64,000 nt of DNA from Oreohelix idahoensis (lineage: Eukaryota > Mollusca > Gastropoda > Stylommatophora > Oreohelicidae), in NCBI GenBank assembly GCA_024509875.1, contig JAMPIV010012271.1, positions 20,585 to 84,584 of the forward strand, written 5' to 3'. The first letter of the stretch is position 1. Each line of letters opens with the position of its first letter. The notes below the pieces were generated by a model. It searched no databases and was not told the DNA's origin. It saw nothing but the letters and a program-made list of their open reading frames with translations. Shown one piece after another: positions 1-11,222 of the stretch. Position numbers and translations under genes: made by a program.

Positions 1-54
1 CTCTTCCAAACCTCTATACCTCACAGTAGAAGGGGAACGACTAAGTAAGTAAGA
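1..54 (+). mobile_element. LINE family D, 3' tip
   Basis: This is the last ~50 bp of the family D non-LTR retrotransposon. It matches the 3' ends of the copies at 8496 and 14009 (in reverse) and finishes in the family's TAAG tetramer tail. The rest of the copy lies outside the window. Confidence 0.7.
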
Positions 55-354
55 TTCTTCTGATAAATCCTCATATTATGCATTATAATACATGTGCTGA
101 TTCTTGAGATGAATCTTCACATTATACATTATGATACATACATCATTTTACGAGGCATTCTCTAACCCAGGTGTGGAAAAAACTGAATGGTGATGAATGA
201 AGCCTCATACGGACTGCAAGCTTTATATGAGAGATAGATGTGGTTATTTGACAGCGAGTGACAAAGAAGAAGAAAAAGAAATTCCTCAAAGAGTATGAGG
301 TCATCACTGCAGAAAATGGCCTCTCAAGCTGAAAGCCTGTGGCACTTGATGTGG

Positions 355-465
355 GCTTGCAGTGGTTGTACAAACACTATTGTTTTACATGTTGAGGTTG
401 ACAGTCCCATACACAACTTCACATTAATGATCTCTTACAACATGCCTGAGGAAGCAGTGGCTTTA
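355..465 (-). repeat. R1 SINE-like repeat, fragment
   Basis: Partial copy of a ~250-bp dispersed repeat (R1) seen about eleven times in the window. It shares the block with CATACACAAC, a T-rich stretch and a GCCTGAGGAAGCAGT-like end. No coding potential. Confidence 0.5.
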
Positions 466-477
466 TGTTTTCATCAT

Positions 478-1018
478 CATATATATATATATCATCATCA
501 TCATGTGACGTATTCTTTCCAGAACGTTGTCTCCATTACAGATGCTCTGAACGCATCACGATTCTGGGCAAGTCGACCTGCATCAGCCAAAGACAAGTTC
601 AGACTCTCTGTGATGTCCTGGGTCCACCGTCGTCTAGGTCGACCCCTTCCCCTTTTTCCAGGGACCATGCCTTCCATCACTGTTTTTTCCAGACTATTAT
701 GTCTTTTTATATGACCGAAAAATTTCAGCTTCCTTATTGCGATGGTATGTAGGAGCCAATGTTCCTGTACGTTTAGTGAGTGCAGTACTTCTCTGTTGGT
801 CTTTTTTTCTGTCCAGGGTATTCTCAACATCCTTCTGTAGCATTTCATTTCGAATGATGTAATCTTTTTTGCAACTGTTTTATTGAGTGTCCAAGTCTCG
901 CAGCCGTATGTTGCTACTGGGAATATACATGCTCTGATCAGTTGTAACTTTGTTTCTTTGCTTGTGCCTTGCCATAGGTTTTTCATCTGTATTAGCTTAT
1001 GTGAAGCAATTGCAAGTC
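478..1018 (-). mobile_element. LINE family C, 5'-truncated copy
   Basis: A 5'-truncated RTE-like retrotransposon. On the minus strand, 986-501 is open and encodes the reverse transcriptase C-terminal region typical of these elements: YGCETWTLNK, then KFFGHIKRHN, then a basic GKRGRGRPRRRW stretch. It is nearly identical to the copy at 23547. The 3' tail is (ATG)n at 491-504. The flanks are CATATATA on both sides, so the probable target was a TA-rich site. The catalytic YADD region is missing, so this copy is dead. Confidence 0.85.
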
Positions 1019-2414
<1,396 letters not shown>

Positions 2415-2870
2415 TCATAAATACATTTTTATGATGATTTGAAATTTACTGTCACATGAAAAATGCATTCTGAGCTGAATCCTGATCAGCTTCATTTGAT
2501 CTAACGTCCTCTTTAATAATTTTAGCTTGAATCTCAACATTGTTAGTTGTAGTTGTTCCTGGTCTAAGTTGTGATCTGGATCTATCTTCTGTTTTTCTTT
2601 AATAGGGTCATCTTGTTCTTTTATCACTACCCTTCTACTTCTACGAGACCTAGTTATTGGAGATACCACCTCCCCCACACATACTCAGAATCTTTTGATT
2701 TATCGCCTTCATTTGATCAGAACTATGAATGCTCAATAACTCATCATCATTATCACTTCCAAATCATGATTGAATCAGGTGCGAAGCATGTTCAGCCGAT
2801 AATCTTTGCTTACGGCCATTTGAACAACACACCATTTCAGGCAGAAACAAACGTTTGTTTATAATAAGCA
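2415..2870 (-). pseudogene. Possible piggyBac-like N-terminal remnant
   Basis: On the minus strand a broken reading frame contains KQRLSAEHASHLIQ followed by an acidic GSDNDDELL stretch and, in another frame, a lysine-rich tail. This resembles the acidic N-terminus of piggyBac-family transposases, but it is interrupted by stops and too short to be sure. There are no termini or TTAA duplications that I can tie to it. Confidence 0.25.
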
Positions 2871-3094
2871 GCTGTTCTTAATTTCATTAAAAAATAATAT
2901 CTTAACAGAGATAAAGAATAATTCAAACACCTGTAAACATGAGGGTGACCGTCCGTAAAATACAACTCTTTTATTGGAAAAATATTTGGTAAATTTTGTT
3001 TAAACTTCAGTTACAGAAACTAACTATGACATGCTACTTGAAGTGGCTTGCCATATTTCAGGACTGGTTTGCACGCCACCTGAACTGGTGCACC

Positions 3095-3168
3095 GTATAC
3101 TACAATGTGGAATGGTTAAGCACTTGGTTGTTAACCAAGGCTTTGTGGATTGAAGCCACCTGGTAATG
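3095..3168 (+). tRNA. tRNA-Asn(GTT)-like pseudogene or SINE head
   Basis: Contains an A-box-like TGGAATGGTTAAGC, a perfect 5-bp anticodon stem CTTGG/CCAAG around the loop TTGTTAA (anticodon GTT, Asn), and a degenerate T arm (GTGG ATTGAAG CCAC). The acceptor stem does not pair, so this is not a working tRNA gene. It is most likely a tRNA-derived SINE head or a tRNA pseudogene. Confidence 0.45.
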
Positions 3169-3219
3169 CTAATGGTTTTTAAATTAATTTTGAAATAAGG
3201 AACAAATAGATAACAAATT

Positions 3220-4375
3220 AATGTCATGTAAAAATTAATAAAAGCAAAACTAAAAAATTAAAAGTATAAATATTTTAAAACTTAGTTATAACTGTTAAGA
3301 GGTGGCACTGCATTGCAACAGTACGTACCATCACAATAATGCACTGCTCAGAAGTAAATTACAAAAACACTGAAGTGCCGACTGAACATGCTCCTTTGCG
3401 AAAAATGTTTCACAGTAAGATAATGTGTACAAGGGAGGCAGCCATTTTAAATTCTGCAATGCTTGAAGTGTTGCACACTACACTGAACATTTTCACTTTT
3501 GATAAATGATTTTTAGCTTTCAACACATTATTTTGGGCTTTTAGCACATAATTTTAGCATTTTCTATTTCTGGTATTACTTTTGTTATTTTCCTTCATAC
3601 CAATAATATAGGCTAAAGAATATTTCAGTAATTTCCTGAAAGCCTGCAAACAATATTGCTTTTTTCTTGTATTTCATCAGGGCATGTACTCTATAAAAGT
3701 ATGATCTCATTTAATCACTGATTAAATAAATTATGTGTGACCCATTTATGCACTTGTTATGGTTATAAGATTATACGGTGCTGTTATCTATACCTTATAT
3801 GTAAAAACTGTAATTTCATGACTAAAGATGTGGTGATCACAAGACATAAATTTGTAATTTATGAAGGAAAATATATCCCGTTCAACCTCTGACGAGTTAT
3901 AATTGGGATTTATTTTAAATATAATATAGGTCTACCTCGTTTTGGCGAGGCGCATCCTGTTCAACCCAGACACAGGGCCCGTCGGTTATATTAGGGACAT
4001 ATCCAAATATAAAAGGCCCTATGGTTTATAGATGAGGATATAAAGTGTCTTTCCAGGTAAGAATTTCAATTGCCGATACCTGATAGTGGTATCATTTCGC
4101 CTTTCCAATTAGTGTAAATACAATAAATTAAAAGTGTCAAATAAAGAACTGTCGGGGTGAAGAAATTCACCTACTTATCACTACTCTCTCCAAACCAGTG
4201 TTTTACCGTTTCCTACTGAGGTCTGTGCTGCCGTAAAACTTTTAAACATAATTATTCAAGTGTTTGTAACAGACAGGAGGCAACGTATGAATGTTCAACT
4301 GATGCTTGATAAAACTGTAAGTGTTGGCTTAAATGTGTGAAAACATAATTGCTCATACATGCATCTTTAAAAATA
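3220..4375. other. No recognisable feature
   Basis: AT-rich unique sequence. Around 3880-3960 a segment with TTCAACC...GAGTTATAATTGGGAT resembles one at 16606-16630, which hints at an unidentified dispersed repeat, but I cannot draw its borders. Confidence 0.5.
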
Positions 4376-4454
4376 CTAAAATGTATCAGACAAGAACATT
4401 GTGTTCTTATGGAAAGCCCATAAGAACACAATGTTCTTGTCTGATACATTTTAG
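4376..4454. repeat. Perfect 37-bp inverted repeat, 5-nt loop
   Basis: Left arm 4376-4412 and right arm 4418-4454 are exact reverse complements (CTAAAATGTATCAG...CTTATGG) separated by AAAGC. No other copy is in the window. A snap-back template switch during replication or repair is the simplest origin. A small foldback element is possible but there is no clear flanking duplication. Confidence 0.95.
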
Positions 4455-4929
4455 TCAGCCTATTGAAAAGGACGAGGTAAGTCCTACAAATTGTGAACCG
4501 AAAGATAACAAAGGCCTACCTGGTTCGAATTAGTTTACTAAACAGCGTCACATGATTTTATCCATTTTCATAATTCGATAACGTAGTTTACCCGAGGCAA
4601 GATTATTGACGAAGAAGAAATTGTAGACGATCCCCTGTTTTCCACTTCCTACACAACACTTGTCTCACGGAATCAGGCTAGACAACCCGCACAACCAAAC
4701 GTGCCCAAAAGGTGGCGCTGCTAGCTATAGGTGTTGAGGCTAACTAATCAGGAAAGATTTTGTACCGAGTTAAATGTCTGATATCATATAGCCGCACTTA
4801 AAGGTTATGGATGATGATGTCACCAGTTGTTACAGATGTCAGATGTGCAAAAAAACCCATGTTGTTCCCGACAAACGGGGTTGTCAGAAAGGCTACGTGC
4901 TAAAAGTAATTCTACATCGGCTATGTTCA

Positions 4930-5045
4930 TCTGTAAAGGTAGTCCCTTAGCACATTCGGCCGTTAAGGGAGTGAAGTGTTGGAGACCACTCTGAGGTCTA
5001 ACTTTATGATATAGGGTGGCCAATTCTTAACTCAAAAGCAAAGTT
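4930..5045 (-). repeat. SINE S2, partial copy
   Basis: Shares with the S2 copies at 13018, 51545 and 51803 the landmarks AAGGTAGTCCC, GAAGTGTT, TTTATGA and AACTCAAAAGCA. Only the body and 3' part remain, and the tRNA-like head is absent. Confidence 0.5.
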
Positions 5046-5127
5046 AGATACCCAAATTCAGCTTTATACTACTGGAAGCGCGAATCTGCATTGCCTTTGC
5101 CGTAACCCACTGGGATGAGAATTCTTT

Positions 5128-5395
5128 CATTCGTTCATTTTTCTTTTCACTCCTTATGGGGCATGAAACCACCAGTGCAGTTAACCCCCTTCCAGGAAGC
5201 CTGCACCACGAAGTCACATGATCTTGCAGCCGTGATGTCTTTAGCAATGTATTTTACACGATGAGGTTGGCTGCCCCATACACAATCTCTAATTAGTCGC
5301 CATGTACGACAGCCTGAGGGAGCGCTAGTTCTATTGTTTCTTTGTCTTATCGGAGACCCCTGGGAAATACGCGGGGAGGAGAATCATCATAATTA
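5128..5395 (-). repeat. R1 SINE-like repeat, nearly full copy
   Basis: Runs from the CTCCTTATGGGGCATG hairpin end through CCTGCACCACGAAG, GATGAGGTTGGCTGCCCCA and GCCTGAGGGAG to CCTGGGAAATACGCGGGG. It aligns along its length with the copy at 29680. Confidence 0.8.
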
Positions 5396-5414
5396 CATTT
5401 CAACTCGTCACAAA

Positions 5415-5720
5415 GTATAAGCTTTCAACAAATGTATACCGTCCTCCAGTCCCGTGCCATCAGCTCAATGTCTTTCCATGACTTCTTTAATGTATGTCTC
5501 CAGTTCTTTTCTCCGTGTGTTCCTTGGCCTCTTTCTGCCTCTCTTACCCTGGGGATTCAAGAACAATAAGTATTTGGTAATGCTATCATTATGTTTCTCT
5601 AATGTGTGTTCTATCCGTCTTCAGCGTTCTCCCTACTTGCACTTGTCTTGAACTTGTCATCAGTTCCACGTCAGTGATCTTGTCATACCACTTCACTCCT
5701 TCTACTCTACGCAAGCAGAC
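5415..5720 (-). mobile_element. LINE family E, 3' fragment
   Basis: Reverse orientation copy of a family E LINE C-terminal region (CTCTCTTACCCTGGGGATTC is the complement of the NPQGKRG-type basic motif). It matches copies at 17860, 34262, 43565, 50262, 57990 and 58765. It is eroded by stops and indels. Confidence 0.7.
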
Positions 5721-6235
5721 GTTTATAGTGAGAATGCATCAGCAATATTAGTTAGCAGTGCATAGAACGTTGCCTAACGTCTGTAGTGTAAGTGATGTAT
5801 TCCCTGCCGTGTTCCTAGGTAAATCTCTCTATACCCTGTTGCATTTTGTGGGGTTTGAAAATTTTGTTTTACTGTATCTTGCTACATTTTTTACTACAGT
5901 TGACATTATTTGAAATGTATCTATTGGACATTTGTTGATTTTTGTTAGTTTTTAGTTAGTTGGGGGGGATTTAAAAAGTGCTTTGTTTTTCCTATCATTG
6001 TCATTTCGTCTGGTACTTATAAGTTAATTCTTGGTTTGGTAATATACAATTTTATTCTGTTATGCAGCTCCCTGGGTATGTCAATATTTAGTAGGTCTAT
6101 GCTCATATGCTGATGACGATGACAAAATGTACATACCACCAATGGAAAATTTGTCCGTGTAGTTCTCGGGAGCTTCTGAAGTGACAAAGAAAGAATAAGC
6201 CTGCTGCATCATCAGACATGTCGTACAAGACGATT
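5721..6235. other. No recognisable feature
   Basis: T-rich unique sequence. I see no coding or repeat signal. Confidence 0.6.
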
Positions 6236-6400
6236 AGTATAAGGTTGCCCATGGAGCTGGTAACCTCACCATGTAAAACAAATTGCCATAGAAACTACTG
6301 CTGCAAAAGCATGTGAATACTTGGTTCAGGCTTTCTGCAAGGGAACCATCTAGAGTGGTAGTCCCATGGTCCGTTAGGAGCACATAGTAAAATGATGAAT
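6236..6400 (+). repeat. R1 SINE-like repeat, partial
   Basis: Sense-oriented R1 core: GGTAACCTCACCATGTAAAA, CTGCTGCAAAAGCATGTGAA and GGCTTTCTGCAAGGGAACCA. The 3' hairpin is lost. Confidence 0.65.
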
Positions 6401-6679
6401 GAATTAAACATTCTTCAGCTAAGTCAAGTCTATAGTCCACATGAATGAATTGAACATTTTTCAGCTAAGTCAAGTCTATAGTCCACTTTAACAGCAACAT
6501 TGTTCTGACAGTGAGACAAAGTCAATAACAATTGGGGATATCTCATTCATCAGTGGCGTAACCACGATGTATGGGGCCCCCAGGAACAAATTAAATGGGG
6601 CGACGTGCAATGTGAAAAAGAAAGTGAATGACGAGCTCAAACAATTTAGCTTAAAAGATGAATAAAGCAAGCATGGTGA

Positions 6680-8090
6680 ACAGTCAGGCACTTTGTTCCA
6701 TAAAGAATGATTCAGATAATGATGGTGGTGATGACGATCTCTTCAGAAGACGATGACTTCGAAAAGAAATTGGATAAACAGGAAAAACACCGGCGGGTTT
6801 CTGTGAATCATAATTGTACTAAAGCATTATTCGAGATAAAGTTTTGGGAAGATTGTGAGACGATGAAATCTATTGGTAGATTAAAGGTTGTATGTTCTTG
6901 GGGCCATTTATAGCTACCTACACCACATTCAGACTGCATGTAGAGTCACTTCGAGCATGCCAAATTCTCAAGCTAGTTATGGCGACGGTTTTCAACTGTA
7001 ACGTTAATTTTCACCGATCTACAACAGGCTATGAAAAACTTTTTTATTGCAGTAATAATATTAAACAGAATGAATTATGAATATAAGAATGGTTGAATGA
7101 TTCTTATTTAAATGATTTAAACTGTTTGAGAATTCTTCAATATATAAAGTGTCTTTTTCAAACTTAAAGTGTGCATTTTACAACAAAAAATTGAGTCGGA
7201 GCTCGGAGAGGAGCTGAATCAGTCACTATCGATGCCGGAGAGAAGCTGGGGCGGAGCAATTAAAAATTCCTTTTTAAAAGGATACATATCTAAAGGTAGG
7301 GATTTCTTCTGGTCTCTACTTTCTGGGGTCCACACCGTAGTGGGACATGCCTGGTCCATCCAGGCTGTAGCGACACCACTTTGCTACAACGATGAGGAAA
7401 AGGTCATCACATCTATGCTGATCGATATTACACAAGTGTGCCGTTGCTTCAATATCTGAAAAACAGGAGTCATTATTTCACGGGGACTGTCAACGTTAAT
7501 CTAAAGAACTTCCCAAAAGAGCTGAAAACTACACAGCTAATGCATATGGAAATGAAATGGTATATGGAGCAAGAAAACAGATTTTTATGTGTAATGTTTA
7601 GGGACAAAAAAAGCAGAAAAACCATGCATTCTTGTATCAAGCTGCACAGCAATGGAAAGCAAGGACATCACCAATCGCTTTGGTGAAACAAAAAATAAAC
7701 CACTGATGATTGATGATTACAATCAACGCATGAATGGATGTGACAGAGTGGACCAAAGCATTGTAACATATGGCACATTTAGCAGAAGAACAAGAAAGTG
7801 GTGGAAAAAAAATTTCTTCTGGATTTTTGAAATAGCTCAGCTCAATGCGTATAAATTATTTGCACTGTCAAGAACAACAAATGACAAAAAAACAGAGCCT
7901 TCTTCAATGTAAACGGCAACTTGTCAGTGAGCTCTCTCTTGTTGCTGCTGTGGATTTCCAGCAAATTCCTCCCAGGATTGGACATGGCAATCAAGTGAAC
8001 AATCCAGTCAACAGACTAGGAGGAACAAACCATATAATTAAAAAATCAAAATCCTCATCGCAACTGTGTCGTTTGCTTTGTGGGTAAGTT
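6680..8090 (+). pseudogene. piggyBac-family transposase, decayed
   Basis: DNA transposase of the piggyBac (DDE_Tnp_1_7) type, which cuts and pastes at TTAA. An acidic N-terminal remnant (NDSDNDGGDDD, then SSEDDDFEKK in another frame) lies at 6700-6780. The clear homology is 7402-8090: IYADRYYTSVPLLQYLKNR carries the second catalytic aspartate, then a TGTVNVNLKNFPKEL region, then DYNQRMNGCDRVDQ and RRTRKWWKKNFFWIFEIAQ near the C-terminus. These pieces lie in three frames (shifts near 7660 and 7850), and the middle, including the first catalytic aspartate, is not recognisable. The C-terminal cysteine-rich domain is only hinted at (CRLLC). I could not identify terminal inverted repeats. Confidence 0.8.
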
Positions 8091-8154
8091 CTAGGAGTTC
8101 CAGGCTTTCCATTTTTTGTGGGTAAGTACAACATTTTTCCAAATTTTTAAATAT

Positions 8155-8344
8155 TTTTAAATTTTTCTGCATTCATTACTGCATATGTTGCGTGCATGTT
8201 TAAAGCCATTGAACAATTCAGGTAGGTGCATGTCAAAGGGGTTTCATTTCTCTATATTTAGATATATAAAACTTTATGTTATCATTATAAATAAATTATT
8301 TAATGCAAAATCATTAACGGTAGTCATGTCTGTAAATATAGGCT
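8155..8344 (+). repeat. ~190-bp direct repeat, copy 1
   Basis: Matches 11965-12155 (TTTTTCTGCA..CATTACTG, CATTTCTCTA, ACTTTATGTTATCATTATAA) at roughly 85% by eye. The two copies flank the family D LINE. They may be part of an unidentified element or an old tandem duplication. Confidence 0.75.
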
Positions 8345-8881
8345 TAAAATATTTGTGCGCTTTATCTAAATATACAAAAAAAATTCAAATTGTAATAAAA
8401 ACTTTATTTGTGTTCAGAAACAACTGCAACTTTCCTACATTATGTGAAAATGGATGTACTTTAACATGTAAGTAGGTTTAGGGGTTGCGGTTTACTTACT
8501 TACTTACTTACTTAGTCGTTCCCCTTCTACCGTGAGGTGTAGAGGTTTGGAAGAGAGAGCGCCAGACTATTCTATCGGCTGTCTTCCTCCTGGCCTGGTT
8601 CCATTCTAGTCCTCGGTCCTTCAAAGATTGTCTAATGTTGTCCTCCCAGCGGACTCGGGGTCTGGATCCTTGGCTCTTTGTTTCCCATGCTTGTCGTGGT
8701 AGCCGATCTTCTCCCATTCTGCAGACATGGCCAAACCATCTTAGTTGGGACTGTTCTACTTGGGTCTGTAGGGGGTGGCATTTTAGGCCTTGACGTATCG
8801 TCTGGTTGCGTACCATGTCTCTTCTTGTTACTTCAACCACCTTCCTCAGATACCTCATTTCTGAGGTTTGGATCTGGCTGT

Positions 8882-10007
8882 TGTTGCTGTCATTTTCGAC
8901 GGAGTCATCTGTCAAGTTATTTGCTTATGTTTGTATCATAAGTATAATTGTGTCTTTACCTGCGATGTCAGGTTGATTAGGGGTTGTCTTCCCTTGTTTA
9001 TTCATTCATTGTGTTTGACCTTTAGGGTCAGAGGTTGTCAGTTCGGGCGTAGGCCTATGGGAAGGTTTTTTAAGCGGGAGTGAGATATACTTCCGGGAAG
9101 CCGGGAGGTCCTGTTTTTCTGAAGGGACCAAGAGTCCATTGTTTTTCGGGGAGAATCTTCGAAGTAACTGCTATGGCAGTTTTCCCCAGTGAATCTCTGT
9201 GCGTCGGGATGACGACAGAATTCCTTGTGTAGTTCTGAGGATTCATTTACCAGGTAATACCGACCTTTATGCATTATTACGCTTTTCGGTGGCAGAACAT
9301 GTAAAGGATTACCTAGGGTGAACAGCAGTTCACGGATCCGCCATTTCAGAACTTATATATTTGTGCTCGAGGTAGCCATCCAAGACTGTTAGTCTTATAT
9401 TGTCCAGAAATCCAGTGACGAGGATATATTGTGGGAGCCGCAGATTGGCGGAACTTCTATCTACAATAAGTATTACTGCAGGGTTGGTGATAACCTATTT
9501 AACAGAAGTACACGGCCGACGTTAGGACGAGGCCTGTGCTTCCGGCTATTATACTACAGCCTGATATGTGCAATTGGCAGGGAGTGCCAAGTTGCACCTG
9601 TGTGTCAAGGTAACTAAGGCATCTGACGCGTTTAGTCAGAGACGCCAAGGGCGACGCTACGAACTGTCATTATTGAAGAACTTTGCTATTGACCATGCAC
9701 GTCTATTCTGATGTTTACCTTTTTGAATGCCAAATGTATACCTATCGATGTCAGGTCAGCATGACCTTGTTACACTGACTGTTCCTGTTGATATTATGTG
9801 TGTTCCCGTCAATAAATGTCTTGAAACATGCCTGCAGTGTCAAAGCATCCTTGATTACTGCATGTGAGAGTATGGGTTGCAGGATCTACATCTATACGAG
9901 CCTAAACACATTCGCGTCTTCATTCGCACCCACACTCAACTCATCATACGCTCGCACTACACATCTAACAACATGTAAACTGTCTTGGGCCAGTGATCAC
10001 CTCAACA
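8882..10007 (+). mobile_element. LTR, left arm of an inverted LTR pair
   Basis: A 1126-bp sequence starting TGTTGCTG and ending CCTCAACA, i.e. with TG..CA ends and a TGTTG/CAACA terminal inverted repeat, as LTRs have. An AATAAA polyadenylation signal occurs near 9811. It is repeated in reverse at 10097-11222 with only two base differences that I found (near 8902 and 9696). The outer end abuts the 5-bp duplication GCTGT (8877-8881). No internal retroelement genes are present at this locus, and open frames inside the LTR look spurious. Confidence 0.88.
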
Positions 10008-10022
10008 AGAAAAAAAAAAAAA

Positions 10023-10072
10023 TCGTGCTGATAACGCGAATGTCGTGGGTTCGGTCCCCATACTGGCCACCA
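10023..10072 (+). ncRNA. 3' 50 nt of tRNA-Ile with CCA (captured primer copy)
   Basis: The sequence folds as the 3' part of a tRNA starting at position 27. The anticodon arm is TCGTG-CTGATAA-CGCGA (perfect stem, anticodon GAT = Ile), followed by variable ATGTC, T arm GTGGG-TTCGGTC-CCCAT, acceptor strand ACTGGCC, discriminator A and CCA. The encoded CCA shows that it came from a mature tRNA through RNA. Read on the minus strand, TGGTGGCCAGTATGGGGA is a primer binding site lying 24 nt after the end of the right-hand LTR. No 5' half of the tRNA is present, so it is not a tRNA gene. Confidence 0.88.
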
Positions 10073-10096
10073 GAAATGTAACTGTCTTTTTTTTCT

Positions 10097-11222
10097 TGTT
10101 GAGGTGATCACTGGCCCAAGACAGTTTACATGTTGTTAGATGTGTAGTGCGAGCGTATGATGAGTTGAGTGTGGGTGCGAATGAAGACGCGAATGTGTTT
10201 AGGCTCGTATAGATGTAGATCCTGCAACCCATACTCTCACATGCAGTAATCAAGGATGCTTTGACACTGCAGGCATGTTTCAAGACATTTATTGACGGGA
10301 ACACACATAATATCAACAGGAACAGTCAGTGTAACAAGGTCATGCTGACCTGACATCGATAGGTATACATTTGGCATTCAAAAAGGTAAACATCAGAATA
10401 GACGTGTATGGTCAATAGCAAAGTTCTTCAATAATGACAGTTCGTAGCGTCGCCCTTGGCGTCTCTGACTAAACGCGTCAGATGCCTTAGTTACCTTGAC
10501 ACACAGGTGCAACTTGGCACTCCCTGCCAATTGCACATATCAGGCTGTAGTATAATAGCCGGAAGCACAGGCCTCGTCCTAACGTCGGCCGTGTACTTCT
10601 GTTAAATAGGTTATCACCAACCCTGCAGTAATACTTATTGTAGATAGAAGTTCCGCCAATCTGCGGCTCCCACAATATATCCTCGTCACTGGATTTCTGG
10701 ACAATATAAGACTAACAGTCTTGGATGGCTACCTCGAGCACAAATATATAAGTTCTGAAATGGCGGATCCGTGAACTGCTGTTCACCCTAGGTAATCCTT
10801 TACATGTTCTGCCACCGAAAAGCGTAATAATGCATAAAGGTCGGTATTACCTGGTAAATGAATCCTCAGAACTACACAAGGAATTCTGTCGTCATCCCGA
10901 CGCACAGAGATTCACTGGGGAAAACTGCCATAGCAGTTACTTCGAAGATTCTCCCCGAAAAACAATGGACTCTTGGTCCCTTCAGAAAAACAGGACCTCC
11001 CGGCTTCCCGGAAGTATATCTCACTCCCGCTTAAAAAACCTTCCCATAGGCCTACGCCCGAACTGACAACCTCTGACCCTAAAGGTCAAACACAATGAAT
11101 GAATAAACAAGGGAAGACAACCCCTAATCAACCTGACATCGCAGGTAAAGACACAATTATACTTATGATACAAACATAAGCAAATAACTTGACAGATGAC
11201 ACCGTCGAAAATGACAGCAACA
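10097..11222 (-). mobile_element. LTR, right arm of an inverted LTR pair
   Basis: Reverse complement of 8882-10007 at over 99% and exactly the same length. Its outer end ...GCAACA abuts GCTGT (11223-11227), which matches 8877-8881. On the minus strand it is followed by AGAAAAAAAA, GACAGTTACATTTC and the primer binding site, as in the 5' end of an LTR retrotransposon. The inner A-run is shared by both arms and forms the junction. Confidence 0.88.

Noticed and set aside
6551..6600. CAGTGGCGTAACCACG...GGGGCCCCC resembling a hAT terminus
   Set aside because: Only one end is visible and no 8-bp duplication was found, so I did not list it as an element.
10023..10072. A functional tRNA-Ile gene
   Set aside because: The 5' half (acceptor and D arm, A box) is absent and CCA is encoded.
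9429..10675. Open frames inside the palindrome that appear twice with identical protein
   Set aside because: They are mirror copies within the inverted LTRs and carry no known motif.
8882..11222. Palindrome as an assembly or hairpin-read artefact
   Set aside because: Arms end exactly at TG..CA LTR ends, are bounded by a 5-bp duplication, differ at least at two bases, and the split LINE continues correctly on both sides.
8882..11222. Polinton or large-TIR DNA transposon
   Set aside because: No coding interior, 5-bp duplication, and a PBS/tRNA centre fit LTR retroelement biology better.
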